Assembly (NCBI RefSeq): GCF_019703515.2
Contig: NC_059388.1
Coordinates: 5,545,979-5,609,978, forward strand
Length of the DNA: 64,000 bases
DNA from: Myxocyprinus asiaticus
Lineage: Eukaryota; Chordata; Actinopteri; Cypriniformes; Catostomidae
Reading direction: 5' to 3'
Shown: positions 1 to 11,326 of the stretch, one piece after another
How positions within the stretch are numbered: the stretch's first letter is position 1
How the letters are laid out: the number at the start of each line of letters is the position of its first letter
Program-made: the position numbers and the translations under genes
Notes under the pieces: model-generated
Seen by the model: only the letters and a program-made list of their open reading frames with translations
Told to the model about the DNA's origin: nothing
Databases searched by the model: none

Positions 1-508
1 TTTCTCAATTCAGTATATTATGTAGGTTAGACACATTTCTATATTATTTATGTTTAATACATTTAAAACATGACATATGTTCATATGTTTGTTTGTTTTT
101 TGTGGCAGCTGATGGGACAATGAAAATGAATGAGGAAATATAGACATTATTTTGAATTTAAGTGGAAAAATAAGAACATTTCTGTAAATTATTTTAGAAA
201 GTAACTTAAAAGAAAAGTAATTAGTAATGTGATTACTTCTTTGATGACATAATCAGTAATCAGATTACAATTTACAGAAGTAATTAGACATTTTAAATTT
301 ATTACTATTAACTATTAACACTAACCATGTCTTTATATAGTTTTAAACCCTATATTGCTTATAACAATAAACATCAAATAAACAGCTAAATTAATTCAAC
401 TAAATTAAGCAAGTACAAAAAAATTAATAAAAACAAATCACATAGTCTAGCTATTTTGAATCCAAATGGTAGTTTGTAGTTATTGGTAACTTTACATTTG
501 CCATGAAA

Positions 509-585
<77 letters not shown>

Positions 586-2061
586 AATTTTAATTTTTAA
601 ATTTTTTCTTACAATAACTTTGGTAAATGTGTCGAGTAGTCTATTCTCAAATAAATTGTAAGCAAGTATGCATGTAAGTGCACGTGAGGAAGAGAAGGCC
701 GAACAGATTAGTGTTATGTTGCGAGTCTATTTATCACACTTGCCTTGCTGGTTTACTCACAATGCCATGAAACTGTATCTATATTTAATTCTGAAATCTA
801 AAGAGGCAGGAGGTCTTTTTGAAGAACAATAATAATCATCAACTACACAATTAATATCAAAACTCTCTAAGCAAATTTAGCAAAGCAGTATGAGAATCAA
901 TATCAGCAAAATAACTTAATAATGTGTGATTTCCTCATAATGACTAAATATTTGGAATTTATAAACCTCCTTTTATATTTCCCAGTTTTCTATTTCAAGC
1001 ACAATGAACCTTCACAAACATCATCTGTATTTTTCTGAATTTTGCCTGATTGAGATGGGGAAAAAGCATCCTGAAGTTTACTCTTCCCTTTTTATGGTCA
1101 GATTAACATGAATGCTTGTAATTATTAGAATAGTTTAGGGCATCACTGTGATAGCTTTCCAGTCAGCCTAATGCCTGCATTAATTATAATAGACATTTAG
1201 TCTTTGATTAATTTCATGGGCTGTTCTTTGTGGCTTTGACTAAATTATGTGAGCAGTAGGGGGAGTGAGGATTTAATTGTTGACCTCATATTTGCATTCA
1301 TACTGTGGGCAACAACTCAAAAACACCAAAAGCAGAGAATTAGTTGTTACGATTTCTAGTTTGACAGAGAAATTGCAGCAAAACCACTGTGTTAGAAACA
1401 TAAAAACACACCTGAGATAATCTTAAATGTCACATTGTAGAGGATGTAGTACATGTACCAGGTGCAACAATGGACAATTGTGAAAATTACAGGTTTTTAT
1501 GAGCTATAGTGACATTCACAGCACTTGAAAATTTCCCTTTTTAAGCACCAAAGTTATTGAAATAAAGGAGGTTTATGAGCAGTGCTCGACTGGTGCCGGT
1601 ACTCTAGAATACACCTTTTGAGTGGCAGAAAAAGGACCCGCTTAGAACCCCTCTCCCTCTACCTCTCCCCTGTCGCTCCTGATCCGCTGCCCTACAAAAC
1701 AGAAATGCAACACAACAGCCGAAGACGGCCTTCTAGCGCATGTAAAATTTACATAAACCAACAATACAAAATTGTTAAAAATCACGCAGACAGTGTTGTA
1801 CTATTCATCATATAGAAATTGCATTGACGCTGCACATAAAATCGTCGTCTTGCTCGCCTAGGAGGGCAAAGGGGCAATTGCTTGGGCAACTTTGCACGTC
1901 CCTTCAAGAGACCGTCAGAGGGTGCACCTATCATTAGCTCAGCAACATGCTAACATCACACTCTATTGGATTCAACAAACAACTCCAGTAAAGAAAAATA
2001 AAATTACAAAAAGACAAAGTAAAGAGAGATTCCAAACTAATTAAATGTGATTTGTTGTTAC
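1..2061. other. Intron sequence downstream of iqsec3 exon E
   Basis: AT-rich sequence without a supportable gene. On the minus strand it is the intron that begins at the exon E donor (2061 downward). It holds a long TA microsatellite near 513-580. At about 185-290 there is a stretch of repeated AGTAATTAGTAATG-like motifs that resembles the ends of teleost hAT non-autonomous elements; I could not place its borders. Around 1560-1820 a short open frame with no recognisable domain occurs and I do not call it a gene. Confidence 0.6.
513..580. repeat. (TA)n microsatellite
   Basis: An uninterrupted run of about 34 TA dinucleotides within AT-rich intron sequence. Confidence 0.97.
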
Positions 2062-2187
2062 CACAAGTAGGTCGTTGAAGAGGAAGACCTCTCTCTGGTG
2101 AGCTGCTTGCTTTTGGGCTTTGTTGATGTCAGTCACTTCAAACAGCCGACTGCAGCACACCAGTCTCCTGTGTGGCACTGACAGAAC
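2062..2187 (-). CDS. iqsec3: iqsec3 exon E (Sec7-PH linker and start of PH domain)
   Basis: A 126-nt exon of exactly 42 codons, phase 0 at both ends. It begins after a CTCTAG acceptor and ends before a GTAACA donor. The peptide opens [18 protein letters not shown] and closes [11 protein letters not shown]. That is the first strand of the PH domain in the IQSEC family, and the [12 protein letters not shown] wording is that of IQSEC3; IQSEC1 and IQSEC2 carry an extra GSLHxGLGC segment before it. The PH domain helps membrane recruitment and Arf exchange in this family. The next exon is off the left edge. No stop or frameshift is seen. Confidence 0.93.
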
Positions 2188-2556
2188 CTAGAGATTGACA
2201 GATTGAAAGGATTTTATTTAAAAAGAGCAAAAAGATACTGCTAAAATGACCTCAACTGGGTCAGAAATAGGCCTAAAGTAATATCTAGTTTAATTCCTTA
2301 ATTTGTAATTGGTGCTTACATTTTGCCAAAGAGCAAATTCGTGTTTTAAGCATAAACCTCACTAAATTTAGTTAGATATCTTTGAAAAGACTTAAGACCC
2401 AGGTATACTTTGTTTTTGTGTGTTCTGGATCAGCTCACGCTTGGTGGACCGCGTTGCCTTTGTGAGTATACTCTTCTGACCGCGAGTGAATATGAACACG
2501 TTTGACTCATTCCCAATATAACTTCTTTGTGATACTCTTTTAGTAGAGTCAATGGA

Positions 2557-3190
2557 CAAGCAACTACCCAGAACCTTAGCAACCAACCAGAATACCTTAG
2601 CAACCACCTGAACACCTAAGCAACCACCAAGAAACTTAGCAACCAACAAGCAAACAACCAAAACATGTTAGTAACCACCTAGCAACCACCCATAACATTA
2701 GCAACCATATAGCAACCAACCAGAACCTAAGCAACCATATAGCAAACAAACAGAAGTCTTTAGCAGCCAACCAGAACACCTTAGGAACCACCTAGCAACC
2801 ACCCAGATCCTCAGCAACCACCTAGCAACCAACCAGAACCTAAGGAGTCACCTAGCAAACAACAAATACACCTTAGTAACCACCTAGTAACAATCCATAA
2901 CACCTTAGCAACCACCTAGCAACCAACCAGAACCTTAGCAACCAACTAGAAACTAACCACAGCACATTAGTAACCACCTGGCAACCACCAAGCAACCAAC
3001 CAGAACCTAAGCAACCACCTAGCAACTACTCAGAACACCTTAGCAACCACCTAGCAACCAACCAGAACACATTAGAAACCACCTATCAACAGCCCAAGAC
3101 ATTCGGAACACCTAGCAACCAACCATTACACCTTAGCAACCACCTACCAACCAACCCGAACAGCTTAGCAACCTCCCAGAAACTACCCAA
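2557..3190. repeat. AACCACCTAGC-type minisatellite
   Basis: More than 600 bp of degenerate tandem repeats built from alternating modules such as CTTAGCAACCACCTAG and CAACCAACCAGAAC. The higher-order period is about 30-35 bp, with frequent single-base changes and indels. Repeats of this kind are common in cyprinid introns. The array has no long open frame. It ends abruptly where a LINE fragment begins. Confidence 0.93.
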
Positions 3191-3220
3191 ATCACCTCAG
3201 TCTCTGACTCCCAGACCATC

Positions 3221-3776
3221 AGCACTGGTTCCCCTCAAGGTTGTGTTCTTTTCCCTCTACTTTTCTCCCTGTACACTAACAGCTGCACCTCCAGTCACCA
3301 GTCTGTCTAACTCCTGAAGTTTGCGGATGACACCACCCTCATTGGGCTCATCTCTAGTGGGGATGAGTCCGCCTACAGGTGGGAGATTGATCATCTGGCG
3401 ACCTGGTGTAGTCAGAACAACTTGGAGCTCAATGCAGTGAAGACAGTGGAGATGGTTGTAGATTTCAGAAAGAACCCAGGCCCACCCACCCCCATCATCT
3501 TGTGTAACTCTCCAGTTGACACTGTGGAGTCCTTCCGCTTCCAGGGAACCATAATCTCCCAGGACCTCAAGTGGGAGCTGGACATCAGCTCTCAAATTAA
3601 AAAAGCACAGCAGAGGATGTACTTCCTGCGGCAGCTGAAGAAGACAATGATGGTGCACTTTTACACCTCCATCATTGAGTCGATCCTCACCTCCTCCATC
3701 ACCATCTGGTATGCTGCTACCACTGCCAAGGTCAAAAGCAGACTGCAGTGTGTCATTCGTTCTGCTGAGAAGGTGA
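3221..3776 (+). pseudogene. L2/CR1-like LINE reverse transcriptase fragment
   Basis: The plus-strand translation shows reverse transcriptase motifs in order: STGSPQGCVL (palm, GSPQG type), then after an in-frame stop LLKFADDTTLIG (the catalytic ADD motif), then WCSQNNLELNAVKT and VEMVVDFRK, and an IRSAEK segment typical of fish L2/CR1/Rex-type LINE tails. The fragment is 5' truncated. A TAA codon interrupts it just before the ADD motif. Similarity is lost near 3774, where the sequence turns into a copy of iqsec3 exon D. It is a dead retroelement fragment; the exact clade is uncertain. Confidence 0.88.
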
Positions 3777-3797
3777 ATTTGTTTTATAAAAGTTATA

Positions 3798-3947
3798 AAG
3801 AAGAACTCCAAAAAAGGGTTTGACTCACTGATTTCATTCCTACAATGCTTTGCTCCACCTTTGTGACATAAGTGACGTGGTCTTCATTCAAATGTAGCTC
3901 TCTCAGTTGAATCCGCTCGTAGATTCCCACCACCATATCCCGTGGAA
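3798..3947 (-). pseudogene. iqsec3: Partial duplicate of iqsec3 exon D (D')
   Basis: This stretch matches 8585-8734 with about five mismatches in 150 bp. It contains the last 119 nt of exon D, the GTGAGT donor, and about 30 nt of the following intron. It lacks the first ~21 exon bases and the native acceptor. The minus-strand frame is fully open and differs from exon D by one residue, HLNEDH in place of HSNEDH; the other exonic changes are silent or fall at the edge. It is in the same orientation as the gene, about 4.8 kb further along the same transcript. It lies between a LINE tail and a DIRS leader. It could act as a cryptic exon only with a new acceptor; none of good quality is obvious. 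Confidence 0.92.
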
Positions 3948-4215
3948 CAGATTTTTTCTTCAGAGCCGAATGCATGTGTGTGTGTGTGTTCGTCCTCTCA
4001 CCTCTTGCTATGCTGCTGGATTTTTATGCCGCATATCAGTGGTCACCCTCGCATGATTGAGTGCTGTGCTTCCCCTGGGCGCTTCAGCAGCCTAAGTCTG
4101 CAGGTACTAAAAGAGTATATTCAAGAAAGAGTATATTTTCCTTCTGAAAAAGCTCACGCAAACGCTTGCCGTCTTTCTTTCCGCATTTGCGCTACTGGAT
4201 GTGGCCATTTTCTCT
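3948..4215 (+). mobile_element. DIRS leader fragment
   Basis: It begins with a CAGATTTTTTCTTCAGAGCC stretch that is nearly identical to 25619-25638 inside the DIRS element. It continues with the paired AAAGAGTATATT motifs also seen, inverted, near 20460-20490. It ends at CTGGATGTGGCCATTTTC-like sequence that matches the region encoding the gag cysteine cluster. The inverted terminal repeat proper is missing, so this is an internal leader piece joined to the exon D copy. Confidence 0.7.
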
Positions 4216-5435
4216 CACCTCCATTACTGCAGCAGTGCTTCTCACCATTCGGAAGCAGAGGAGGAGGAGAAGGGCACCAATTCCACAGTCGCTGCCAGCC
4301 AGCGTCCATGGCTACAGAGGCCGTTCCCCTGCTGCTGCCAGCGTCCATGGCCATGGAGGCCATTCCCCTGCCGCTGTCAGCGTCCACGGCCATGGAGGCC
4401 ATTCCTCAGTCTCTGCCAGCGCTCACGGAGGCCATTCCCCAGTCTCTGCCAGCGGTCGCCAGTGACCAGTCTAATCCTGTCCGACTCCCAGTGGCCACAG
4501 TCCAGTCCCTTGACCCCTGTCCAGTGGTCACCAGTGACCAATCAGATCCTGTCCAACTCCCAGCGGCCAAAGACCAGTGGAGTTGGGATCCGGAAACGCA
4601 TGCTCCATGTTCTGTCTGTTATTGGCGGGAGTGCATTGAGCTTAGGTCATCTTGGCGGCATGCACTCACGTCAATCGTTTATGTCTGTCTCTCCACAGAT
4701 GCACTTTGCGTTGCGCTCACGTTGCACTGCGTGCCCGGATCGTGAGCTCTCTTCACATTGTGCTGAGGTTCGGTCACTTCGGTCTGAGGTGTTGGGTTTA
4801 TGTGTGGCTGAACTCTAGCACAGGTGTCCTGTCTCATTTTGTCACCTGTTGGTGCATCGTGTGGTGTTTGCCTCACAATGTATGCACAGGCTTTGTCTAG
4901 TGTGAGAGTGCATGGCATTGCTTTGTTAGCGTTGCCGTGCATTCTCTCATCTTATCTGTCAGTTGGCATGAGCGCATGTTGCCTGTTGTCTTGGTGATAT
5001 GCGCTCATGCCATTCGGGTGTCTGTGTCTTGTGAGAGCACATGGCTTTGTTTGTTTCTGTATTGCCACATGTCTCTCAGTCTTGCGCCATAACCCGCCTC
5101 GTTGTTTGCTCATTATTAGTTAATTTGTTACACCTGCCCTGCCAATTAACCTGTTTGATTTCCTTCCCTATTTTAGTCTCCTTTTGTGTGCCAGTGTCAG
5201 TGTGTCTTTTTTCATGTTCATGTCAGTGTTGTTCGTGTCCCTGTTCCTAGTCGGTTCCAGTCAGCCTGTACCCAGCTCGTCTGCCCTAGCCCTGCTTCAG
5301 TGGGCTCCAAGCCTGGATTGTGTTTTTCCCCTGTGGGGTAGATTTGTTTGGTTTGGTTTATTTTTGTATAAACAAATCCTTTTGTTTTTTAACTCTGTGT
5401 TTGGGTCCTGACTCACTGCAAATCTTGTGACAACC
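4216..5435 (+). mobile_element. Pol-less LTR retroelement fragment with 3' LTR
   Basis: The first part encodes proline- and alanine-rich repeats (units like ATEAVPLLLPASMAMEA, then PVVTSDQSDPVQLP) of the sort found in non-autonomous fish LTR elements. The second half, from about 4900 onward, shares blocks with 59270-59460, including an ATTAGTTAATTTG/TTTCCTTCCCTA region. It ends GGGTCCTGACTCACTGCAAA followed by TCTTGTGACA, a typical LTR 3' end. No gag zinc knuckle or pol motif is present. The 5' LTR was not found. The borders are approximate. Confidence 0.6.
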
Positions 5436-6119
5436 ATTCTGATGTAAAGGACCAAATTTTAACCAAATATTTAAACATTGTATTAACTACTTACAATTAT
5501 TTAAACATGTATTAAACATATTAAAGATGAATATACTGTATTTAATATATAAGATAAAACAACATGACAAAACTGTCTTGAAAATCTGAGCACCAGCAAT
5601 AATAGCATATTATGAATATACTGATGTGTATTACTACTATAATACTTTTTAGAAGTTACTCCATTCTTTCTAGAGTTATTTTTCTTTAAATAAATAAGCG
5701 AATAAACAAACACTGCTAGTGCACTGTTAATATCTTGCAATCTTTTTTCGCATCATATTTTCGCCAACAGTTATTAAAACTGTTTGATCTCCTTTATGAT
5801 GCATCTTTTTCATCTTTTCTTCGTTATCATGTCAAAATCAAAAAATCCTTTGTGAACATTTTCACCAGTAATTTTGTTTATCAGTCATGGGGACACACAA
5901 AGCACACACATCATGATACCGTTTCCCAATTATACAATCATCCCTGATTTAAAACTCTTGGAAAGATATAGAGTTACACCATTTATGACTGTTATGCAAA
6001 CTTATTATTCCAGCTGATCACTTAATCTTACCACGCACAAACTGCATCACTGCATCCATTTCTGGATTAAGGCACTGTCCTATGCTAGACAATATGAGAA
6101 TAAAACCATTTTAAAGACA

Positions 6120-6262
6120 TTAAAACTGGCCCAGCTCCAGCTCTAAGGTGGGCAATAGGACCATCCAGGTAGGTCGAACAGTTGGAGGGGTGGATGGGGG
6201 TGTGGTTGCCAAAGTGGGCCAAGCTCAAGATTGGGTGAGCCTGGCCCCCCTGTATAGCCGGG
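6120..6262. repeat. Dispersed repeat, inverted relative to 33045-33170
   Basis: GGCCCAGCTCCAGCTCTAAG and the following GC-rich sequence reappear as the reverse complement near 33045-33170, with differences. It is probably a fragment of a dispersed DNA repeat. No coding potential is seen. Confidence 0.6.
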
Positions 6263-8614
6263 CCTGCATTAAAATGCTTTTTATGACAACAGCAGGTTTT
6301 CTCATTAATCTAAGTATGTGACAGAGAGAGAGAAAGAGAGATAGACTGAGATAAAAACTGATAAAATACTGATAAAACAGAGAGACAGGATGTTTAAATG
6401 ACCCAAGAGAATAATGTTCCAAAACTTAAACCTTATTATCTTTGAGCTAGTGTTGACAGATAGGAATCAGTCTTCGTTCATTTTACCCAGGGGTTTTATC
6501 AACTAGAATTCATTTGACACATAGTTAACAGTAAATCACACAATAACTTTAGTAAGCTAGTACATGGTAGCAATGATACAAAGCAAGATACAAAGCAAAA
6601 TACAAAGTAAAGGTTGATAGTAATTTGTTGAGTATCATTTCCACTAATAAAATAATTTTTATGCATTTGCTCTTGTCCTTGAGTTAGACTGAGATTGGTC
6701 CATTAGCTACCTATATTGTCATTAATTACAGCAATGGGAAGAAAACACATGAATGTCATGGACTAAGAATCAGATCATAATGACCAAATGAGTATTTATA
6801 TGAGATTTACCAATTTTATGTTTGTGTAATGGTGGTGAATAGAGCACAACAGTCTGGTTCTGCAAGTTCTAAAAATACCATTCGAAATCTCCATAAAGGA
6901 ATCAATTTCTAGTGAAAACTTAAAAACATTTCAAGAAAGATCTACCATGATCTCTGATGTTGTTAAGTGATGAGATATGTGTCTGTAAAAAGACACAAGT
7001 CAACTTAATTTTTACAAAATCACATTTTAATTGCCAAATTTCCAGTAAATAACTACACTACCCATAATCTTTAAGTGAGATCCACGAATCAGAGAAGTAG
7101 ATGTTACCATGGAAAAAAGAATCAGGGCAATCTTCCCAGAGAGTTTTTGAAGGCTAATGGTGCATTCACATCATCTCAAAATTACTGTAATTACGAATTT
7201 TTGACTTGTAAAAAAGCTTTCACACCTTCGCAAACTCTGAACTCTATCAAAGTTCTGACTTGACGGTTGTGACGTCATGTAAAAAGAACCAAAATGGCAG
7301 TGGCCTCAACAGTTAAAGGTAGTGAACACATATTTCTGATTAATATGCCATTTTATTATAGCCACTGTTACATGGAGCACTTTCTTAGTCCTTAAACATT
7401 TTGCAAAAACTTAGAGGTGAATTAATGAATGAATTATTTATTTTTTATTAATATTTGATGCACATAACAACAAAGCCACACATATATATTTTTTAGGCTT
7501 TATGAGTGTACAAATAATTTCAGACATGATGTAAATGGACCATAAGCAACATTAGCTACTGTTAGGCCACTTCCACCACACTAATACATTTTAAGTTTAA
7601 AAATGCATTAATTTCGGCAAGTTAACGCCTCCTAACCACACAAGAATGGCTTTTTCCTTCACTGAAAATTCTGTTGCCACATAATTTGGAAAACGATAGC
7701 ATTACAAAACTGAAAACAAAGTTTTTAATTAAAATAGATTAATGTGGATGTCTTGAACTTTTGTTGTTTTTCGATTTTAAAATAATTTTTTTGCTTCATT
7801 TGACACTCGGATATAGGACACTTGAGCATTTTGAGTGCTTCACTATGGGTTCAAAAGTCACCATCAAGCCACTCGCCATCATTTCGGCAAAAATACGAGA
7901 TGTCCCGGACGTTACCAGTGTACATAAAGAATATTAAAAAAAATAAAAAACAAACAAACACGAAAATAATATAGCAGTCCTAGATGTACAAAGTAAATGT
8001 GTATGGTATGATGTACTGGTTGGAAACAGTGGTAGTAGTGTGTGGTAATTAGGAGGTGAGGTGAATGAATTGGCTACAAGGTTATTTACTGCTGCTGTTG
8101 CTGTAATGAATGGCAGTAATGCCACAGGCATGAGTCACACTGGATCACCACGAGCCCAGTGAATTATTATATTACTCCACTGCATGAATGCACATGCTTA
8201 TGTGTGTGTGAGTGAGGGTGAGCCTTTTAGAGATGTAGTGAAGATCTAAGGTTATTTATATATCAAGATGGTCACAGGGTCTTATATATAATCTCCAAAG
8301 AGCTTACTGTTTATGAACTGTAAGTCCTGATAAAAAGAGGAAATTGTAAGTGTAATCATGTGTAGTGTAACACAGGTCATGTTGTTGAGTTAGCCAGTAT
8401 GGTTGTTAATGACGGTTGACTAATAATACCATTTAATATAATATTCTTTTTAATCTAAAGGTAAAGTGTGTAATTTTTGCACCACTAGTGTCAACAAACT
8501 GCAGTTTCCTTGTAATAATTGTGACAATTCAATAATTACATATTTTGAGAGGATGCAGTAAAAAAAAATATAACTTTTATATATAGAAGAGCTCCAAAAA
8601 AGGGTTTGACTCAC

Positions 8615-8754
8615 TGATTTCATTCCTACAATGCTTTGCTCCACCTTTGTGACATAAGTGACGTGGTCTTCATTTGAGTGTAGCTCTCTCAGTTGAATCC
8701 GCTCGTAGATTCCCACCACCATGTCCCGTGGAATATCAGCACCATCATCAACCC
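8615..8754 (-). CDS. iqsec3: iqsec3 exon D (end of Sec7 domain)
   Basis: A 140-nt exon: two bases completing a glycine codon, then 46 codons. The acceptor is TTATTCAG and the donor a perfect GTGAGT. The peptide starts [20 protein letters not shown] and ends SIVGMKS. This is the C-terminal helical end of the Sec7 domain and the linker to the PH domain. [10 protein letters not shown] and [12 protein letters not shown] are the IQSEC3 forms of the motif. A partial copy lies at 3798-3947. About 500 bp upstream on the gene strand is the start of an LTR retrotransposon. Confidence 0.95.
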
Positions 8755-9261
8755 CTGAATAAATAATGAGAAGCACAGAAAACATGGAATGGAATAAATT
8801 CATAGCAATAAATACTGTATATAGTGTATATATTAAACTGGTCAGAAAGTCCATCCTTATAACTTTTAGATGATCCCTCCATTGTGCAACAGCTTTACAC
8901 CCAAAACAAATGAACATGTAAATGCATCTAATTCCATCGCAGTGACTTTGTTCTTACTCAATTTGTACCCATTGAAACACATATCAACAGCCATTTTAAC
9001 ATTCATTTGCAAGTACACAAGCTTGATTGTGAATGCACACTCCATCCTTTTGAGAGATGATGGATGCAGACAGTAAAATAATATTTGACAAGTTTGGAGA
9101 GTATTTTTCAAGGGATTTTCTCATGGCCAAAATCACCTTAAACACCCCTTCCTCAATATTCAGATTAGTGATAGACTGATACAGGTTTGTCAATATATTT
9201 GATTCCCTCCCAATTCTTAATATGTATATCAACATTTGCTGAGAAATATCATAATTTTAAT

Positions 9262-9632
9262 GTATTGGAAGGAAGTCACGAGAGCTGGATCTAGGTGCAG
9301 CGAAATAGTATTTAATAAAGTAAACAAAGTACAGATTAACAGGGTAAACACAGGAACAAAAGAAACATCCACGATGGGAAAAACATAGGAACAGAGAAAC
9401 CATCTACGATAGGAATGGGTCCATGAACAGGAGGTCAAAACATATAAAAACTGACAAAGTACCAGCAAACAACAGGGCATTATATACACAATGGGTAATG
9501 AGTAAATGAAAGACAGGTGAAGACAATCAAGGACAGCTGGCAGTGATAAGGGCAGGGAATTATGGGAAGTGTAGTTCGGGAGGAATAGATGACAAGGGAG
9601 AAACACAAGGTGAACAACAGTGAATCATGACA
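9262..9632 (-). repeat. 3' LTR of the non-autonomous element
   Basis: About 370 bp. Reading on the minus strand it starts TGTCATGATTCACTG and ends near CGTGACTTCCTTCCA, giving TG...CA ends. It is about 93-95% identical by eye to 17566-17912. Confidence 0.85.
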
Positions 9633-9835
9633 GAACCCCCCCCCCCAATGCATGGCTCCTGATGCCCAAGGAAGTCTAGTCAGGGAGGCAGGGCCAAGAT
9701 GGAGCCAGAGACCAAGGATACCAGAGCAGGACAGGCAGAAGGCCAGGAGACCAGAGCAGATCAGGCACACAGCCATGAGACCAGGGAGACCAGAGCAGAT
9801 CAGGCAGACAGCTGAGAGACCAAGGAGACCAGAAC

Positions 9836-10290
9836 AGATCAGGTGGATGGCCAGGAGACCTAGAAGGCCAGAGCAGATCAGGCGGATGGCCAGGAGACCA
9901 GAGCAGATCAGGCAAACGGTCAGGAGACCCAGAAGACCAGAGCAGATCAGGCGTATGGCCAGGAGACTCAGAAGACCAGAGCAGATCAGGTGGATGGCCA
10001 GAAGACCCAGGAGATCAGAGTATATCAGGCAGATGGCCAGGAGACTCAGAAGACCAGAGCAGATCAGGTGGATGGCCAGAAGACCCAGGAGACCAGAGTA
10101 TATCAGGCGGATGGCCAGAAGACCCAGGAGACCAGAGTATATCAGGTGGATGGCCAGAAGACCCAGGAGACCAGAGTATATCAGGTGGATGGCCAGAAGA
10201 CCCAGGAGACCAGAGTATATCAGGTGGATGGCCAGAAGACCCAGGAGACCAGAGTGTATCAGACGGACGGCCAGGAGATCCAGAAGACCA
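9836..10290. repeat. 39-bp coding minisatellite in the LTR element
   Basis: About ten to twelve tandem copies of a 39-bp unit (for example GTGGATGGCCAGAAGACCC followed by AGGAGACCAGAGTATATCAG). The five central copies (about 10075-10260) are nearly identical. Because 39 is divisible by three, the 13-residue protein repeat stays in frame. Confidence 0.93.
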
Positions 10291-10433
10291 CCTCAGGGTA
10301 GGGATTGGATCAGGAGGCCTGATTAGTGGCCACAGGGCTGAAACAGGGTCAGGAGGCCTGGGTGGTGACCACAGGGTCGAGATAGGGTCAGGAGGCCTGG
10401 GAGGCCACAGACTAGAGACTGGAGCCGTGGAGG

Positions 10434-10720
10434 ACTCTGAGGGTGGAGCTATGGAAGGCGGAGCTGTAGTAGGCTTGGGGGGCGAAGCCATGGCAGACGG
10501 AGCCATGGGAGGCTCAAGGGGGGAAGCCATGGCAGGCGGAGCTGTGGGAGGCTCGAGGGGCAAAGCCGTGGAAGGTGGAGCCATGGGAGGCTCGAGAGGC
10601 GAAGCCGTGGAAGGCGGAGCCGTGGCAGGCTCGAGGGGCAGAGCCGTGGAATGGCGGAGCCATGGCAGGCTCAAGGGGCAAAGCCGTAGAAGGTGGAGCT
10701 GTGGCAGGCTCAAAGCTAAG
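10434..10720. repeat. GGAGCCATGGGAGGCTCGAG-type repeats in the LTR element
   Basis: Repeated modules of about 24-48 bp read on the minus strand as PLEPATAPPSTAL-like units. They are another low-complexity coding array of the same gag-like ORF. Confidence 0.75.
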
Positions 10721-10846
10721 AGTCCAGGATGACTGGGAAATGATCTCAGTGGTCGTGAACATGAGCAGAGTCTCAGGAGCGACCTCCGTGGTCGTGTACC
10801 TGGGCAGAGACTTGGAAACAACCACTGTGGTCATGTACATGGGCAG

Positions 10847-10880
10847 TTTGTTTGTTTGTTTGTTTGTTTGTTTGTTTGTT
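10847..10880 (-). repeat. (AAAC)n LINE tail
   Basis: Eight or so TTTG units on the plus strand form the 3' microsatellite tail of the nested LINE. They abut the left copy of the target duplication. Confidence 0.9.
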
Positions 10881-10937
10881 TTTAACGCCATGCCAGCTTC
10901 TATGGCTATTTCCATGGTGAGAAATGTGTAAGGAATT

Positions 10938-11267
10938 CTATAAAAGGTTTTTAAAATCTATTTTTCCTAAAAACTCTAAAATTGCGTTCAGTTTGACTTT
11001 GTTAAAAATTTCTTCCAGAGTGCTGACTGAATAAAAAAGGTTTCTCATGGGGTTAAGACCAGTACAGTCTAATAAAACATGTTTCAGGGATAATGGATTC
11101 TGGCAGAAGGTACATGTTGGTGAATCTTCTCTCAATATTATAAACTTGTGTGTCATCCTGGAGTGACCTATTCGACAGCGGGTGTAGATGATCTGGTCCC
11201 AGCGATTTGAAATCAGAGAGGAACTTCTTTTGCCAACAATAGGGCTGATTTCATGGAGTTTGTTCAT
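10938..11267 (-). pseudogene. LINE ORF2 C-terminal CCHC-like region
   Basis: About 109 residues. The segment CTFCQNPLSLKHVLLDC gives a C-x2-C ... H-x4-C cluster typical of the C-terminus of I- and R1-type LINE ORF2 proteins. It is downstream of the RNase H domain in the same element. Confidence 0.75.
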
Positions 11268-11326
11268 GGTGCATTGATCCCACTTAGTTTGCCATTTGTT
11301 TTTAATATATGAATTTATTATGGGTT

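Larger units (their letters stand above)
2188..8614. other. iqsec3 intron between exons D and E
   Basis: A 6.4-kb intron. Its proximal part is a minisatellite followed by a mosaic of retroelement pieces and a partial exon D copy, listed separately. From about 5440 to 8580 the sequence is AT-rich. It contains a short GC-richer repeat at 6120-6262 that recurs inverted near 33045-33170, and a repeat-like stretch near 7150-7290. I see no gene in 5440-8580. Confidence 0.7.
9633..10833 (-). pseudogene. Proline-rich gag-like ORF, C-terminal part
   Basis: The minus-strand frame encodes a long low-complexity protein. It opens with ALPLEPATAPPS-type repeats, passes through a WPPRPPDPIS segment, and continues with a 13-residue repeat of the form WSPGSSGHPPDIL. 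This is the downstream half of the LTR element's only coding region; the upstream half is at 16310-17540 beyond the nested LINE. At least one stop interrupts the repeat region. The reading ends near 9675, just before the C-rich polypurine tract. The function is unknown. The composition suggests a structural, disordered gag-like product. Confidence 0.65.

Noticed and set aside
3942..4818. Overlapping plus-strand frames of 99-267 codons across DIRS leader and LTR fragment
   Set aside because: They are low-complexity readings across element junctions. The frames cross from one element to another, so they are not a single gene.
8866..9235. Two overlapping minus-strand open frames (about 80 codons each) before the LTR element
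   Set aside because: Both look partly protein-like, but they overlap in different frames, have no recognised motif and no splice context. I could not choose between coding and chance.
9652..10326. Long plus-strand frame of RRPEQIRQMA-type repeats
   Set aside because: It is the antisense reading of the 39-bp coding minisatellite; the minus strand carries the element's ORF.
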